From: an uncultured Williamsia sp.
GTDB lineage: Bacteria; Actinomycetota; Actinomycetes; Mycobacteriales; Mycobacteriaceae
DNA length: 64,000 nt
NCBI RefSeq assembly: GCF_947494875.1
Contig: NZ_CANLWM010000002.1
Location: forward strand, 577,329 to 641,328
Reading direction: 5' to 3'
Both the position numbers and the translations under genes were made by a program. Shown here piece by piece: positions 37,305 to 46,395 of the stretch (position 1 is the first letter of the stretch; each line of letters starts with the position of its first letter). The notes under the pieces were generated by a model. The model ran no database searches and was not told the DNA's origin. It was given only the letters and a program-made list of their open reading frames with translations.

Positions 37305-37747
37305 TGCCTCCGCCTGTCTCGGGCATCACGTCTCTGCTGCACGACTACGCACGTCGTCTGGATGCCGGGGACCTCGGCGGAGTCGCCACGCTGCTCGACC
37401 GGGCGCAGATCCTCGTGTCGGGCAGGGTGATCGGGTCCGGTCGCGACTTCGTCGAGGAATTCCTGCGGAGTGCCGTGATGATCCATCCCGACGGGACGCC
37501 TCGGACCCGACATGTCATCGCGCAGCCCGTCATCGACGTCGCTGACGGATCCCACGCCACGGTCCGATCGCAATTCACCGTGCTGCAGGCGGGTCCCGAC
37601 GGAGCGTGCGTCGTCATGGTCGGGCGCCACCACGACGCGATGACGGTCGACGACGGCGCCTGGCGTTTCGCGAGCCGCGACTACGGCGACGTCACCTACG
37701 TCGGTGACACATCTCGCCATCTCCGTGCCCCGCGGGAGCAGGGGTGA
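37304..37747 (+). CDS. SnoaL-like (NTF2-fold) protein
   Basis: A 147-residue SnoaL_4-type fold: LLHDYARRLDAGDLGGVATLL at the start, then TPRTRHVIAQPVIDV and the strand ATVRSQFTVLQA. GTG 37304 shares one base with the P450 stop, so the two are coupled. Proteins of this kind accompany oxygenases and may act as small hydratases, isomerases or binding proteins; the function here is not known. It ends 19 nt from the convergent SDR gene. Confidence 0.85.
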   Translation: MPPPVSGITSLLHDYARRLDAGDLGGVATLLDRAQILVSGRVIGSGRDFVEEFLRSAVMIHPDGTPRTRHVIAQPVIDVADGSHATVRSQFTVLQAGPDGACVVMVGRHHDAMTVDDGAWRFASRDYGDVTYVGDTSRHLRAPREQG

Positions 37748-37766
37748 TCGCCGAACGCGTGATCGG

Positions 37767-38660
37767 TCACCGTGGTCCGGACACCGCCGCCATCGCATCG
37801 CCCACCTGGGCGAGTGTCATCGGTGGGGTGTCGTCGTGGTCGGCGTAGGCCAGCAGTTGCAGCTCGGCCGGGGCGTACCGCCCCAGGAAGTTCCCTGCGG
37901 CGCTGAACACCTCGCCGGTGAGCGGCGCGGAGGCCCGGGACAGGAGATACGCGTACGCGCTCGTCACGTACTCGGCGGGGGCAGGATCTGCTGCGGCGGC
38001 GTGGGTCCCGGCGTCGAGGATCCCGCGGTCCCGGAGACCGTCGATGTGGCGGTGGTAGTCCTCCCCCGTCGACAGCCGCGTCCGCGCCCCGGGCATGACG
38101 ACGTTCACGCGCACCCCGAGGTGTCGCAGGTCCGCGGCCGCCGCGAGCGCGAGGCTCGTCACGCCGGCCTTCGCCGCGGGATAGGCGGACCCGCCGAACA
38201 TGCCCAGTGCCGCAGCGGAACCGCTGAGGACGATCGATCCGCCACCACCCTCGGCGAGGACGGGCGCCGCGGCGCGCGTCACCTCAAAGGCACTGGTGAG
38301 GTGGCTCGCGACGACGTCGGCGAACACCTCGGAGTCCATCGTGAGCACCGACGATGCCGGTGGCTCTGCGACTCCCGCACAGTTCGCCACGCCGTCGAGG
38401 CGACCGAACGACTCGACCGCGGTGCGCACCAGCGCGTGCGCCACCGCGGCGTCGGAGGCACTGCCGACCACCGGCTCCGCTCGGCCACCGGCAGCCCGGA
38501 CGATCGACACGGTCTGCTCGACGACGTAGCGATCGCGGCCGTTCACGACGACGGCCGCGCCGAGTTCCGCGAGACGCACCACCAGAGCGGCACCTATACC
38601 GCGACTGGACCCGGCGACGGCGAACACCTGTCCCGACAGGACGTCTGGGTCGTCCGTCAC
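37767..38660 (-). CDS. Short-chain dehydrogenase/reductase
   Basis: A 297-residue SDR with cofactor motif VAGSSRGIGAALV, NCAGVAEPP, a catalytic Ser in VLSGSAAALG and Y-x3-K as AYPAAKAG. The C-terminal extension (about residues 240-297) is longer than in minimal SDRs. The GTG start overlaps the ligase stop as GTGA. It is last in the minus-strand operon running from the TetR at 46331, so it probably oxidises or reduces an intermediate of that pathway. Confidence 0.88.
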   Translation of the reverse strand: MTDDPDVLSGQVFAVAGSSRGIGAALVVRLAELGAAVVVNGRDRYVVEQTVSIVRAAGGRAEPVVGSASDAAVAHALVRTAVESFGRLDGVANCAGVAEPPASSVLTMDSEVFADVVASHLTSAFEVTRAAAPVLAEGGGGSIVLSGSAAALGMFGGSAYPAAKAGVTSLALAAAADLRHLGVRVNVVMPGARTRLSTGEDYHRHIDGLRDRGILDAGTHAAAADPAPAEYVTSAYAYLLSRASAPLTGEVFSAAGNFLGRYAPAELQLLAYADHDDTPPMTLAQVGDAMAAVSGPR

Positions 38661-40285
38661 GTAGCGGGGTGGAGTCGGTCGTGCGTCGGCGCCGACGTCG
38701 CGGCGACGTCGTTGGCCCAGCGGTAGTCCGGTTTGCCGCTGGGTGTCCGCACCACCGCGTCGACGACCCAGTACGCGCACGGGATCTTGTACCCGGCCAA
38801 CCGGTCCCGCAGGTGCGACTCGAGATCGACGAAGTCGGGGTCGGGTCCGGAGACACTCACGACGGCGGCCACGCGATGGCCGAAGCGGTCGTCGGGGACA
38901 CCGACGACCGTGGCGTCGACGACCGTCGGATGGGACTTGAGGTGCCCCTCGACCTCCTCGACGAACACCTTCTCACCACCGGTGTTCACCACCTGGGACC
39001 CTCGGCCCAACAGCGTGATCGTGCCGTCGGAGTCGATGCGTGCGCGATCCCCGCTCACGACCATGCGGACGCCGTCGTGGTCGCGGAAGATGGTCGCGGT
39101 CTTCTCCGGATCGTTGAGGTATCCGACCGGGAGGTACCCGGTCTTCGCGAACCAGCCCTCCCCCGGCGCCTCGACGGGGGCGCCGTCATCGTCGATGACC
39201 GTCGCGCCGCGCCCGGCGGGCACCCGCGGTCCGCCGCTGTACGCCGTGGCCGCGAACGAGGTGTCCCCGGCGGAGTACACGGTGATCCCACCGAATCCGG
39301 TCTCGGACGACCCGATCGAGTCGCTGATCGCCGCGGTGGGCAGCAGTTCCAGCATCTGCGCCTTCAACGCCGGCGAGAACAGTGCGGCACCGGAACTGAT
39401 CGCCAGCAGCGACGGCACCACGACCGGGCGGCCGTCGTCGGCACGACGGCGCAGTTCCTCGATCAGCGGCAGTGCCATGGCGTCACCGGTGATCACCAGG
39501 ATGTTCGCCTCCTGTCGGGCCACGACATCCCAGACCGACGGCGCGTCGAACCGCGGCTCGTACATCACGGTGTTGCCGGAGAACAGCGCCCCCAGCGACG
39601 GCAGCAGGCCGGACACATGGATCAGCGGCGGCAGCATGAGGAACCGCATCCCCTGTGTCGCACCGGCGGCCGCGGATTCCGCGGCGGCCCGCGACTGCTG
39701 CCACTCGTCGGCGAGGAGCTCTCCGGAGTAGAAGTCGATGCCGCCGCCGAGCACCCGCCAGATGTCGGAGTGGTGCCAGATCACGCCCTTGGGGGCACCC
39801 GTCGTACCGCCGGTGTACATGAGGAACCGGTCGTCGTCGCGTCGCTCGACGGCGGCGCGGTCGGACGGGAACGACGCGAGGGTGGCATCGAGGTCGGGTC
39901 CGGTCACCAGCACCGTCGCACCGACGCCGATCGCCGCCGCGTGGGCGACGTCGGCGTGGTCGGGCTGGGTCACGACCGCGGTCACCCCGGCGTCGGAGTA
40001 GACGTGTCGCGCCTCCTCCACCCGGTAGCGGTGGTTGACGTTCACCGCCGCGGCGCGCACCTTGTAGGACGCCAGGAACGCGACGAGCGCGTCGACGTCG
40101 TTGTGCATGTGCACGCCGACGTGATCGCCTGCACCCACGCCGTGTTCGGCGAGCAGACGCGCCATCCGATTCGCACGGTCCTCGACCGCGGCGAAGGTGT
40201 ACGACGTCCCCGCGTCGATGACCGCGACGCGGTCGGGCACGGCGTCGACGGCGTGCTCGAAGAGGTCGGCCAGATTCTGCGCCAC
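38657..40285 (-). CDS. Acyl-CoA synthetase (AMP-forming, FadD type)
   Basis: A 542-residue ANL-family ligase that activates a carboxylic acid through an acyl-AMP. Motifs: P-loop FLMYTGGTTGAPKGV, GSSETGFGG, the hinge region VVSGDRARIDSDG and the catalytic lysine in TPSGKPDYR. It is of the class often found in steroid and side-chain catabolism clusters. GTG 40285 has AGGAGGT at ideal spacing. The acid substrate is unknown but is likely produced by the P450 and ALDH steps nearby. Confidence 0.92.
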   Translation of the reverse strand: MAQNLADLFEHAVDAVPDRVAVIDAGTSYTFAAVEDRANRMARLLAEHGVGAGDHVGVHMHNDVDALVAFLASYKVRAAAVNVNHRYRVEEARHVYSDAGVTAVVTQPDHADVAHAAAIGVGATVLVTGPDLDATLASFPSDRAAVERRDDDRFLMYTGGTTGAPKGVIWHHSDIWRVLGGGIDFYSGELLADEWQQSRAAAESAAAGATQGMRFLMLPPLIHVSGLLPSLGALFSGNTVMYEPRFDAPSVWDVVARQEANILVITGDAMALPLIEELRRRADDGRPVVVPSLLAISSGAALFSPALKAQMLELLPTAAISDSIGSSETGFGGITVYSAGDTSFAATAYSGGPRVPAGRGATVIDDDGAPVEAPGEGWFAKTGYLPVGYLNDPEKTATIFRDHDGVRMVVSGDRARIDSDGTITLLGRGSQVVNTGGEKVFVEEVEGHLKSHPTVVDATVVGVPDDRFGHRVAAVVSVSGPDPDFVDLESHLRDRLAGYKIPCAYWVVDAVVRTPSGKPDYRWANDVAATSAPTHDRLHPAT

Positions 40286-40295
40286 GGCTGACCTC

Positions 40296-41549
40296 CTAGG
40301 TCCCGACGGGGGTGATGGGGATCAGCGGTCGCGGTGACCCACGATCGGTGAACTCGAACGTCGCACCGCCGCTGAACCGGGCGACGGCGACCTCCCCGGA
40401 CTCGGCCAGTTCCTCGTCACCCCAGACGATGTCGACGACGAGCACGCCGTCCGCGACGCGCGCGCCGTCGATCAGCCAGTGCGGGTCGACGGCGGTCGCG
40501 ATCGCCTGGAGCGGCGCGAGATGGTCGGGGTCGATGAACGTCACCCATCCCGCATCGTCGACGGCGGGGCCGCTCTGCGGGACACGCACCGTCACCGATC
40601 GATCACCGGAAGCAGCGGCGTCGAGGCCGACGTACTGGCTCGGACCGAACACGGGGTGCAGCGCGAACAGACGGGCGAGACCCTCGGCGTCGCGGGGGAG
40701 GTCGAGGGCGGCGCGGACGCGATCGGCCGCGAGCCCACAGATGCCGGTCAGCTGCTTGCGGACCAGCTTGTCCACGCCGGCCTCGTCTGTCCGGCGACGA
40801 ACCGCCCAGATGTACCCGAGCGCCAGGAGCTGGTGCTGCAGCGCCACCTCCTCCGCGGTGCGCACCAACGTGCTCCGGGCCCAGTCGCGGAACTGCAGGT
40901 CGTCGACCAGGTCACCGGAGTAGTCGGTCCACCCGGGCTCGTCGTGATCGATCTCCGAGAGCACGAGAGACGCTGCCGCCGTGTCGAACATGGCCGCCGT
41001 GTACTCCGGCAGCTCGAGGTCCTCGCGGCTCTCGTCGATGGTGACGGTCCACTCGCAGTGGGGCGTCCGGTCCGCGGGACGGCGCGGGGGCCGGTGAACC
41101 GGACGGATCCGGGCCTTCCTGTTGGTCGCCACCGCGGTCGCGTCGAACGTCGGGTCCTCGATGGTGTGACACATCGACGTCACGTAGTCGTCTCCGAGGG
41201 GCTCCACGTCGAGAAGTGCGCCGCAGTGGTCGAGCACGAACCTGCCGGTGTGGTCGTCGACGACCTCGTAGCGGAAGTCCATGAACTGAGGCGGCGCACC
41301 GATGTCGAGCTGGAGGCACTTGAACATGTCCGGCACGGTGTTCCCGGCGACGCCCATCGCCGCGCGCATGCGCGCGGTGTAGACCGGGCTCGCCGCCATC
41401 CACTCCTCGATCGCGACCTGGGCCATCTCCTCGCGCCCGAACGCACCGATGACGTGGGCCATCCCGCTGCGATCGATCAACTGTCCCGAGAGGAGGAGCT
41501 CGGGGAGCAGGATCGCGAGGTGCTCCCGCGTCAGCTCGCCGTAGGTCAC
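40296..41549 (-). CDS. Conserved protein of unknown function in the CYP51 operon
   Basis: A 417-residue soluble protein I do not recognise. No signal peptide or membrane segment is seen. A conserved-looking core (about residues 90-160) reads FRYEVVDDHTGRFVLDHCGA and continues with a second cysteine in TSMCHTIED, which looks like a ligand- or metal-binding Cys/His patch. It is followed by an Arg-rich stretch (RIRPVHRPPRRP). It lies 4 nt after the NTF2-like gene and 10 nt before the ligase gene, so it belongs to the operon. An enzymatic role in the same pathway is inference only. Confidence 0.8.
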   Translation of the reverse strand: MTYGELTREHLAILLPELLLSGQLIDRSGMAHVIGAFGREEMAQVAIEEWMAASPVYTARMRAAMGVAGNTVPDMFKCLQLDIGAPPQFMDFRYEVVDDHTGRFVLDHCGALLDVEPLGDDYVTSMCHTIEDPTFDATAVATNRKARIRPVHRPPRRPADRTPHCEWTVTIDESREDLELPEYTAAMFDTAAASLVLSEIDHDEPGWTDYSGDLVDDLQFRDWARSTLVRTAEEVALQHQLLALGYIWAVRRRTDEAGVDKLVRKQLTGICGLAADRVRAALDLPRDAEGLARLFALHPVFGPSQYVGLDAAASGDRSVTVRVPQSGPAVDDAGWVTFIDPDHLAPLQAIATAVDPHWLIDGARVADGVLVVDIVWGDEELAESGEVAVARFSGGATFEFTDRGSPRPLIPITPVGT

Positions 41550-41553
41550 CGGG

Positions 41554-42105
41554 TCACCAGAACGGGACCGGGGTCTGGCCGAGCGGGTACCACCCCGGCA
41601 GAGGTTCCTTCGCGTTCGCCACCCGGTCCATGCGGCCCTTCATGCCCTCGGACAGGTCACCGTTCGTCATCATCTCCATGAAGAGGGCGATGACGTTGCC
41701 GTAGTCGAAGAAGTCGCGTTGCCAGGCGAACTGGAAGTTCCCGCCGTACTTGAACCAGCTCCCCTGGATGCCTTCGAGACCGTACTGCGTGCCGTCCGGG
41801 CGGTACCCGTCGTACATCTGCTTCCAGAAGCCGATCATGTCACCGGTCGTCGAGTCGATCACCCAGGACTGGTACGGGTAGGTCCAGCCGTCGAGTCCGT
41901 CCATCTCCAGACCGATCGCGATGTCGCGGATCTCGCCCCGACCAACGGCCATGAAGTCGTCCTTCGGGCCGTAGTTCCAGCCGTAGGTCGCGTCCTCGGC
42001 GTAGAACTCCGCAAGCGGACGCCAGTTCCCGGCCTTCTCGGCGTCACGGTTGGCCTGCAACCACCGTTCGACCATCTCGTCCATCTCAGCGCGATCGAAA
42101 GCCAT
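41554..42105 (-). CDS. NTF2-like protein
   Basis: A 183-residue NTF2-like fold: MDEMVERWLQANRDAEKAGN, then FYAEDATYGWNYGP and WVIDSTTGDMIGFWKQMYDG. It is rich in aromatic residues and has a long C-terminal tail (WYPLGQTPVPFW). ATG 42105 is chosen; a GTG at 42117 adds four residues. It lies between ferredoxin and the unknown protein gene in the CYP51 operon. It might act on an aldehyde or enone product of the P450, but this is a guess. Confidence 0.82.
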   Translation of the reverse strand: MAFDRAEMDEMVERWLQANRDAEKAGNWRPLAEFYAEDATYGWNYGPKDDFMAVGRGEIRDIAIGLEMDGLDGWTYPYQSWVIDSTTGDMIGFWKQMYDGYRPDGTQYGLEGIQGSWFKYGGNFQFAWQRDFFDYGNVIALFMEMMTNGDLSEGMKGRMDRVANAKEPLPGWYPLGQTPVPFW

Positions 42106-42144
42106 GCGATGAAGCACCTTTCACTTCGTTGTCGTGGGGCGATC

Positions 42145-42339
42145 TCATTCTTCGACGAGGCGGAGAGCCGCCGTCGGGCAGTAGGTGACGGCGCGCTCGA
42201 CGTCCTCGCGTGCGGCCTCGTCGATCTCGGTCTGCAGCAGTTTTACGTGGTCGCGGTGCGCCTTGAAGACCTCGGGGGCCTCCATCTCACAGACCCCGTG
42301 CCCCTGGCAGATGTCGAGGTCGACCTCGACCCTCGTCAC
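42145..42339 (-). CDS. [3Fe-4S] ferredoxin, P450 redox partner
   Basis: A 64-residue ferredoxin that passes electrons to a P450. Cluster ligands are visible as C-x5-C in DICQGHGVCEME and Cys-Pro in TYCPTAALRL, the mycobacterial 3Fe-4S pattern. The GTG start at 42339 overlaps the CYP51 stop as GTGA, matching the CYP51-ferredoxin (Rv0764c-Rv0763c) arrangement. An FprA-type reductase gene at the right end of the window could reduce it. Confidence 0.93.
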   Translation of the reverse strand: MTRVEVDLDICQGHGVCEMEAPEVFKAHRDHVKLLQTEIDEAAREDVERAVTYCPTAALRLVEE

Positions 42340-43691
42340 TTCCGCCCCCGGGAACGACGACGGTACTTCACACGGCACGGCTGCTGCAGCTGCACGACCA
42401 TCTTGGAGTGGTCGTTCCGATAGGACTCCGACGGCTGCGACATCTCGAACTCGTAGTTCTGCATGAGAACCGAGAAGATCGCCTTCAGTTGCATCATCGC
42501 GAACTGCGCACCGACACAACGGTGGCGACCCGCGCCGAACGGGATCCAGGTCCATCGGTTCGCCAGATCCTCCTGGCGCGGCTTCTGGTACCGATCGGGG
42601 TCGAACGTGTCCGGGTCCGGGAAGTCCTCGGGCAGCCGGTTCGAGATGGCCGGCGACACCGCGATCGACTGACCGGCGGAGATCTCCACGTCCTCGATGT
42701 GGATGTCGTTCTGCACCACACGCATGAGGATGATGAGCGGCGGGTGCAGGCGCAGCGATTCCTTCAGTGCCGCCTCGACCTTCGGCATCTGACGCGTGTG
42801 GGCGAAGGTGTACTCCGGGCGCTCACCCTCGGGGGTGTCCCCGTAGATCTCGTCGAGCTCCTCGTAGACCTGTGCCATGTAGTCAGGGTTGCGCAGCAAC
42901 TCGATGAGGGTCCAGGCAGCCGTGCCGGACGTCGTGTGGTGTCCGGCGAACATCATCGAGATGAACATGCCCGTGATGGTGTTGGCGTCGAAACCGACCG
43001 ACACCAACACGTCCATGAGGTCCCGATCCTCCTTGCTCTTTGGAGGATTGGCGATGCGGTCGTTCATGATGCCCTGGATGAACTCCTGGAGTTCTGCCCG
43101 GGACTCGTCGCGCTTACGGAAGCTCTCGATGTCGGCGTGGTAGTCGACGTAGGCGATCGGATCGGTGCCCTTCTCCAGATCGTGGAAGAGATGGGCGATG
43201 TGACCGCTCAACTGCTCGCGGAACTTGCGCCCGATGAGGCACGACGACGAGGTGTACAGCGTCAGCTCGGAGAAGAACTCGAGCAGATCGATCTCGCCCC
43301 GGTCACCCCAGCCGGCGATGATCCGCTCGACCTCCTCGGGGATGGTCACCGCGTGGCCCTGCATGTGCGCGGCCTTCAGTGCGGAGTTGTGGATCGCCGA
43401 CGACCGCTCCTCGGGGCTGGCGTCGAAGACCACGCCCTCACCGAAGACGGGCGTCATGAACGGGTAGGCGGCGGCCTGGTCCAGATCCTCTTCGGGTGCG
43501 CGAAAGAACTCCTCGTTGGCCACCGCACCGGTCACCAACACGACCTCACGGTCGGCCAGCTGGAACATCCCGACGTCGCCGCATTCCTCGCGGACACGCC
43601 AGAACAGGCCGATGGGATCGGTGGCCAACTCGTCGAGGTGGCCGTGCTCGCCTTCTCCGCCGGAGACGCGTGCCGGCTTCGTGAGTGTCAT
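42336..43691 (-). CDS. cyp51: Cytochrome P450 CYP51 (sterol 14-alpha-demethylase family)
   Basis: A 451-residue P450 very like bacterial CYP51. The I-helix has the CYP51-specific AGHHTTSGTAAWTL, with His before Thr instead of an acid. KESLRLHPPLIILMRV is the K-helix, and WIPFGAGRHRCVGAQFA carries the heme cysteine near residue 392. The C-terminal SYRNDHSKMVVQL is shared with M. tuberculosis CYP51. It would remove the 14-alpha-methyl of a sterol, although mycolic-acid bacteria generally do not make sterols, so the true substrate is unsure. It is coupled to SDR and ferredoxin genes. Confidence 0.93.
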   Translation of the reverse strand: MTLTKPARVSGGEGEHGHLDELATDPIGLFWRVREECGDVGMFQLADREVVLVTGAVANEEFFRAPEEDLDQAAAYPFMTPVFGEGVVFDASPEERSSAIHNSALKAAHMQGHAVTIPEEVERIIAGWGDRGEIDLLEFFSELTLYTSSSCLIGRKFREQLSGHIAHLFHDLEKGTDPIAYVDYHADIESFRKRDESRAELQEFIQGIMNDRIANPPKSKEDRDLMDVLVSVGFDANTITGMFISMMFAGHHTTSGTAAWTLIELLRNPDYMAQVYEELDEIYGDTPEGERPEYTFAHTRQMPKVEAALKESLRLHPPLIILMRVVQNDIHIEDVEISAGQSIAVSPAISNRLPEDFPDPDTFDPDRYQKPRQEDLANRWTWIPFGAGRHRCVGAQFAMMQLKAIFSVLMQNYEFEMSQPSESYRNDHSKMVVQLQQPCRVKYRRRSRGRK

Positions 43692-44500
43692 CGGGTCTCT
43701 CCTGTATCGGTCGCAGAACGTGGGGTACGCGGCAGGGGGGCCTCTGCTTCCACCTCCACCAGACGCATGTGCGCGCCGCGCGGCATCCCGACCACGGCGG
43801 TGATCGCCGTGGCCAGGTGCTCCGGCTTCATGAAGTTGCCGTGGCGGGCGAAACCGAAAGGGCCCCAATCGGTCAGCATCGCGGTCGTGGTCTCGGGATC
43901 GACGTTCATCCCCATGCCGGTGAGCGTCTGTCCGGGGCGGACGAGGCTGACTCGCACGCCTGACCCCTCGACCTCCATCTGCGCGGTGTGCGCGAACGCC
44001 TCGAGGCCCGCCTTGGCCGCGGCGTACGAGCCCATGTGCGGACGCGTGTCGGCGGCGATGTCCGAGGAGATGAAGACGAAATCACCTCGGAGACGGGCCA
44101 TCATCTCGGGGACGATGCGGCGGTAGAGGCGCTGCGCTCCGGTCAGGTGGATGTTCACCTGGGCGGCGAACTCGTCGGTCGACACCTCGTAGGTGCGCCC
44201 CGGCGACATGTCGCCGGCGCCCGAGACGACGACTTCGATCTCCCCGAGGGCGGCCTCCGCCTTCAGGACGCAATCGTCGACGGAGGCGGGGTCGGTGACA
44301 TCCAGGGACACCGCGACGGCCTCACCGCCGGCGTCCACGATCTGGTCGACGTACTCCTGACATCTCTCGAGTCGACGGGCGCCGAGGGCCACCGGATAGC
44401 CTGCGGCCGCGAGCATCACACCGGTCGCCGCACCGATACCGGATGACCCGCCGGCGATGAGGACGGGTCGGCGGTCGGGGTGAGGTCCGAAGCGTGGCAT
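43688..44500 (-). CDS. Short-chain dehydrogenase/reductase (Rv0765c-like)
   Basis: A 270-residue SDR with cofactor motif LIAGGSSGIGAATGV, LDVTDPAS, catalytic Ser in FISSDIAADT and Y-x3-K as SYAAAKAG. The position between the CYP123- and CYP51-type genes equals Rv0765c of M. tuberculosis. Its start shares a base with the stop of the upstream P450 (TGATG), and its stop overlaps the CYP51 start by 4 nt. Confidence 0.9.
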   Translation of the reverse strand: MPRFGPHPDRRPVLIAGGSSGIGAATGVMLAAAGYPVALGARRLERCQEYVDQIVDAGGEAVAVSLDVTDPASVDDCVLKAEAALGEIEVVVSGAGDMSPGRTYEVSTDEFAAQVNIHLTGAQRLYRRIVPEMMARLRGDFVFISSDIAADTRPHMGSYAAAKAGLEAFAHTAQMEVEGSGVRVSLVRPGQTLTGMGMNVDPETTTAMLTDWGPFGFARHGNFMKPEHLATAITAVVGMPRGAHMRLVEVEAEAPLPRTPRSATDTGETR

Positions 44501-45747
44501 CAGCGCGCCGTCACCGTCATCGGCAACGCCGCGAATCCGCGGACGTTGATCGAGTGGAAGCGTTCGGCGCGGTCGAGGTCGAGGTCGAACGACCGCAGGG
44601 ACTTCACGACCTCGGCGAGTGCGACGTTCGCCTCGAGGCGTGCGAGGTGCGCGCCGAGGCAGAAGTGCGTGCCCAGACCGAAACTGGTGAGCGTCTGCGA
44701 GCTGTCGCGGCCGATGCGGTACTCCTCCGGGGCGTCGAACACGTCCTCGTCGCGGTTCGCCGACCCGACCAGCAACAGCACGCGCTGGCCGGCCGGGATG
44801 GTGTAACCGCCGTAATCGACGTCTTCCATCACACGCCGCAACACCATCTGCGTCGAGTTGTCGTAGCGCAGCGTCTCCTCTGTCCACTGCGGGACCGTGT
44901 CGCTGTCGGCCAGCACCGTGGCCAGTTCGTCGGGGTTGCGATAGGCCCAGTAGGCCGCGTTGGCGAGCAGCTTGGTGGTCGTCTCGTTGCCGGCGACGAT
45001 CATCAGGATCATGAAGCCGATGATCTCGCCCTCGGTGAGCGACGTCGGCTGACCTGTCTCCTCGTCGACGATCTCCGCGCGGATCAACGCTGACACGAGG
45101 TCGTCGCCGAGATCGTCTCTGCGCTCGGCGATGAGCTCGGAGTAGTACGTCACCAACTCGAAGTAGGCGGACACGGCGGCCTCCGGCACGTCGAACACGC
45201 CCTCGTCGCGGTGGATCAGCGCATCGGAGAGTTCCCGCAGCCGAGCGCGGTCGGCGACGGGGACGAGCAGCAGCTCCGAGACGACGTCCATCGGGAGGAG
45301 ACCGGCGAATTCGGCGACGTAGTCGAACTCGCCCATCTGCAGACACCTGTCCCAGTGCTGGTGGGTGATCTGCTTGACGCGGTCCGCGAGATGGTTGACG
45401 CGTGCGGGCGTGAAGCCCTTCGAGACCAGCTTGCGGATCCGCATGTGCTTCGGGTCGTCCATGGCGAGGAACGACATCGACAGATGGGCGTCCGGGCCGT
45501 AGGCCGACGGGTCCATCGACACACCCCAGCTGTTCGAGAGCCGCTGCGCGTCGCGGAAAGCCGTCCGCACGTCGTCGTGCTTGCTGAACGCCCAGAAGTC
45601 GAGCTCGCTGTTGTAGAAGACGGGCGCCTCGGCTCGAAGCCGCGTGTACGTCGGGTACGGGTCGTCGTGGAAGGCGTAGTCGTAGGGGTCGAACGGGACC
45701 CGGTCCTGCATCCCCGGCACCCCGGCCGCCTCGGTGCCCGCGGTCAC
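44500..45747 (-). CDS. Cytochrome P450, CYP123-like
   Basis: A 415-residue P450. I-helix MIVAGNETTTKLL, ExxR in TEETLRYDN, and heme loop FGLGTHFCLGAHLARLEA with cysteine near residue 355. Order with TetR, SDR, CYP51 and ferredoxin matches M. tuberculosis CYP123 (Rv0766c). The start is GTG 45747, overlapping the TetR stop (GTGA) with GGAG upstream. The substrate is unknown. Confidence 0.9.
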   Translation of the reverse strand: MTAGTEAAGVPGMQDRVPFDPYDYAFHDDPYPTYTRLRAEAPVFYNSELDFWAFSKHDDVRTAFRDAQRLSNSWGVSMDPSAYGPDAHLSMSFLAMDDPKHMRIRKLVSKGFTPARVNHLADRVKQITHQHWDRCLQMGEFDYVAEFAGLLPMDVVSELLLVPVADRARLRELSDALIHRDEGVFDVPEAAVSAYFELVTYYSELIAERRDDLGDDLVSALIRAEIVDEETGQPTSLTEGEIIGFMILMIVAGNETTTKLLANAAYWAYRNPDELATVLADSDTVPQWTEETLRYDNSTQMVLRRVMEDVDYGGYTIPAGQRVLLLVGSANRDEDVFDAPEEYRIGRDSSQTLTSFGLGTHFCLGAHLARLEANVALAEVVKSLRSFDLDLDRAERFHSINVRGFAALPMTVTAR

Positions 45748-46331
45748 CGATGCTCCTCCAACAGCAGCTTCGCCGCTCCGGCCAGACGGTCGGCGATGTC
45801 GGAGTAGGTCTGGTACCCCATGCCGGCGCGGACCAGCGCGCCGGAGTACAGCATCTCGAGCAACTCGACGCGCTCGTCGTCGGTGTCGACCGAGAGGCCC
45901 AGTGCCGACGCCAGCCGCTCACGGATGAAGCCGCCCACCCGGATGCGCAGGTGCGCGACATCCGGATCGGATCCGAGCAGTGCGACCGTGACCGCACCGG
46001 CGAGCTGCTCTTCGCCGGCGACCACCAACGCCACGTCCCGCAGCACCACGGCGGCACGCTCGGTGATGTCGAGAGAGTGGTCGGGCTCGGGGACCGACGA
46101 CACCAACATCCGCCAGAACAGCTCGGCGACGAGGTGGTTCTTGGAGCTGAAGTACGTGTAGGCGGTGGCAGGCGCGACGCCGGCGCGCTTGGCGACCATG
46201 CGGACCGTCATCGACTCGAAACCGTCCTCGTGCAGGACTTCTCGCGCTGCCTCGGTCAGTCGACGGACGGTCTCGGCCTGCTGGTCGGTCAATCGACGGC
46301 GCGTCGACTCGTGGGACGAGGGGCTGGACAT
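45744..46331 (-). CDS. TetR-family regulator of the CYP51 region (Rv0767c-like)
   Basis: A 195-residue TetR protein. The DNA-binding domain is at about residues 18-65: DGFESMTVRMVAKRAGVAPA then TAYTYFSSKNHLV. It is first in the minus-strand P450 operon and divergent from the ALDH operon; the dyad at 46363-46382 lies between. It would therefore control both arms. The same dyad form occurs before the amidohydrolase and F420-oxidoreductase genes, so it may also act at a distance. Confidence 0.9.
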   Translation of the reverse strand: MSSPSSHESTRRRLTDQQAETVRRLTEAAREVLHEDGFESMTVRMVAKRAGVAPATAYTYFSSKNHLVAELFWRMLVSSVPEPDHSLDITERAAVVLRDVALVVAGEEQLAGAVTVALLGSDPDVAHLRIRVGGFIRERLASALGLSVDTDDERVELLEMLYSGALVRAGMGYQTYSDIADRLAGAAKLLLEEHR

Positions 46332-46362
46332 GGGCCCACGCTAGCACTACGTTTGAGCACCA

Positions 46363-46382
46363 GTCCAGACACGTGTCCAGAA
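46363..46382. promoter_or_regulatory. 8-4-8 dyad, shared operator motif (site 2)
   Basis: GTCCAGAC-ACGT-GTCCAGAA contains the perfect inner palindrome GACACGTGTC. It is the only such site in the divergent space between the TetR gene and the ALDH gene, so it is probably the TetR operator for both operons. Confidence 0.65.
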
Positions 46383-46395
46383 TGGAGTCGAGGCC

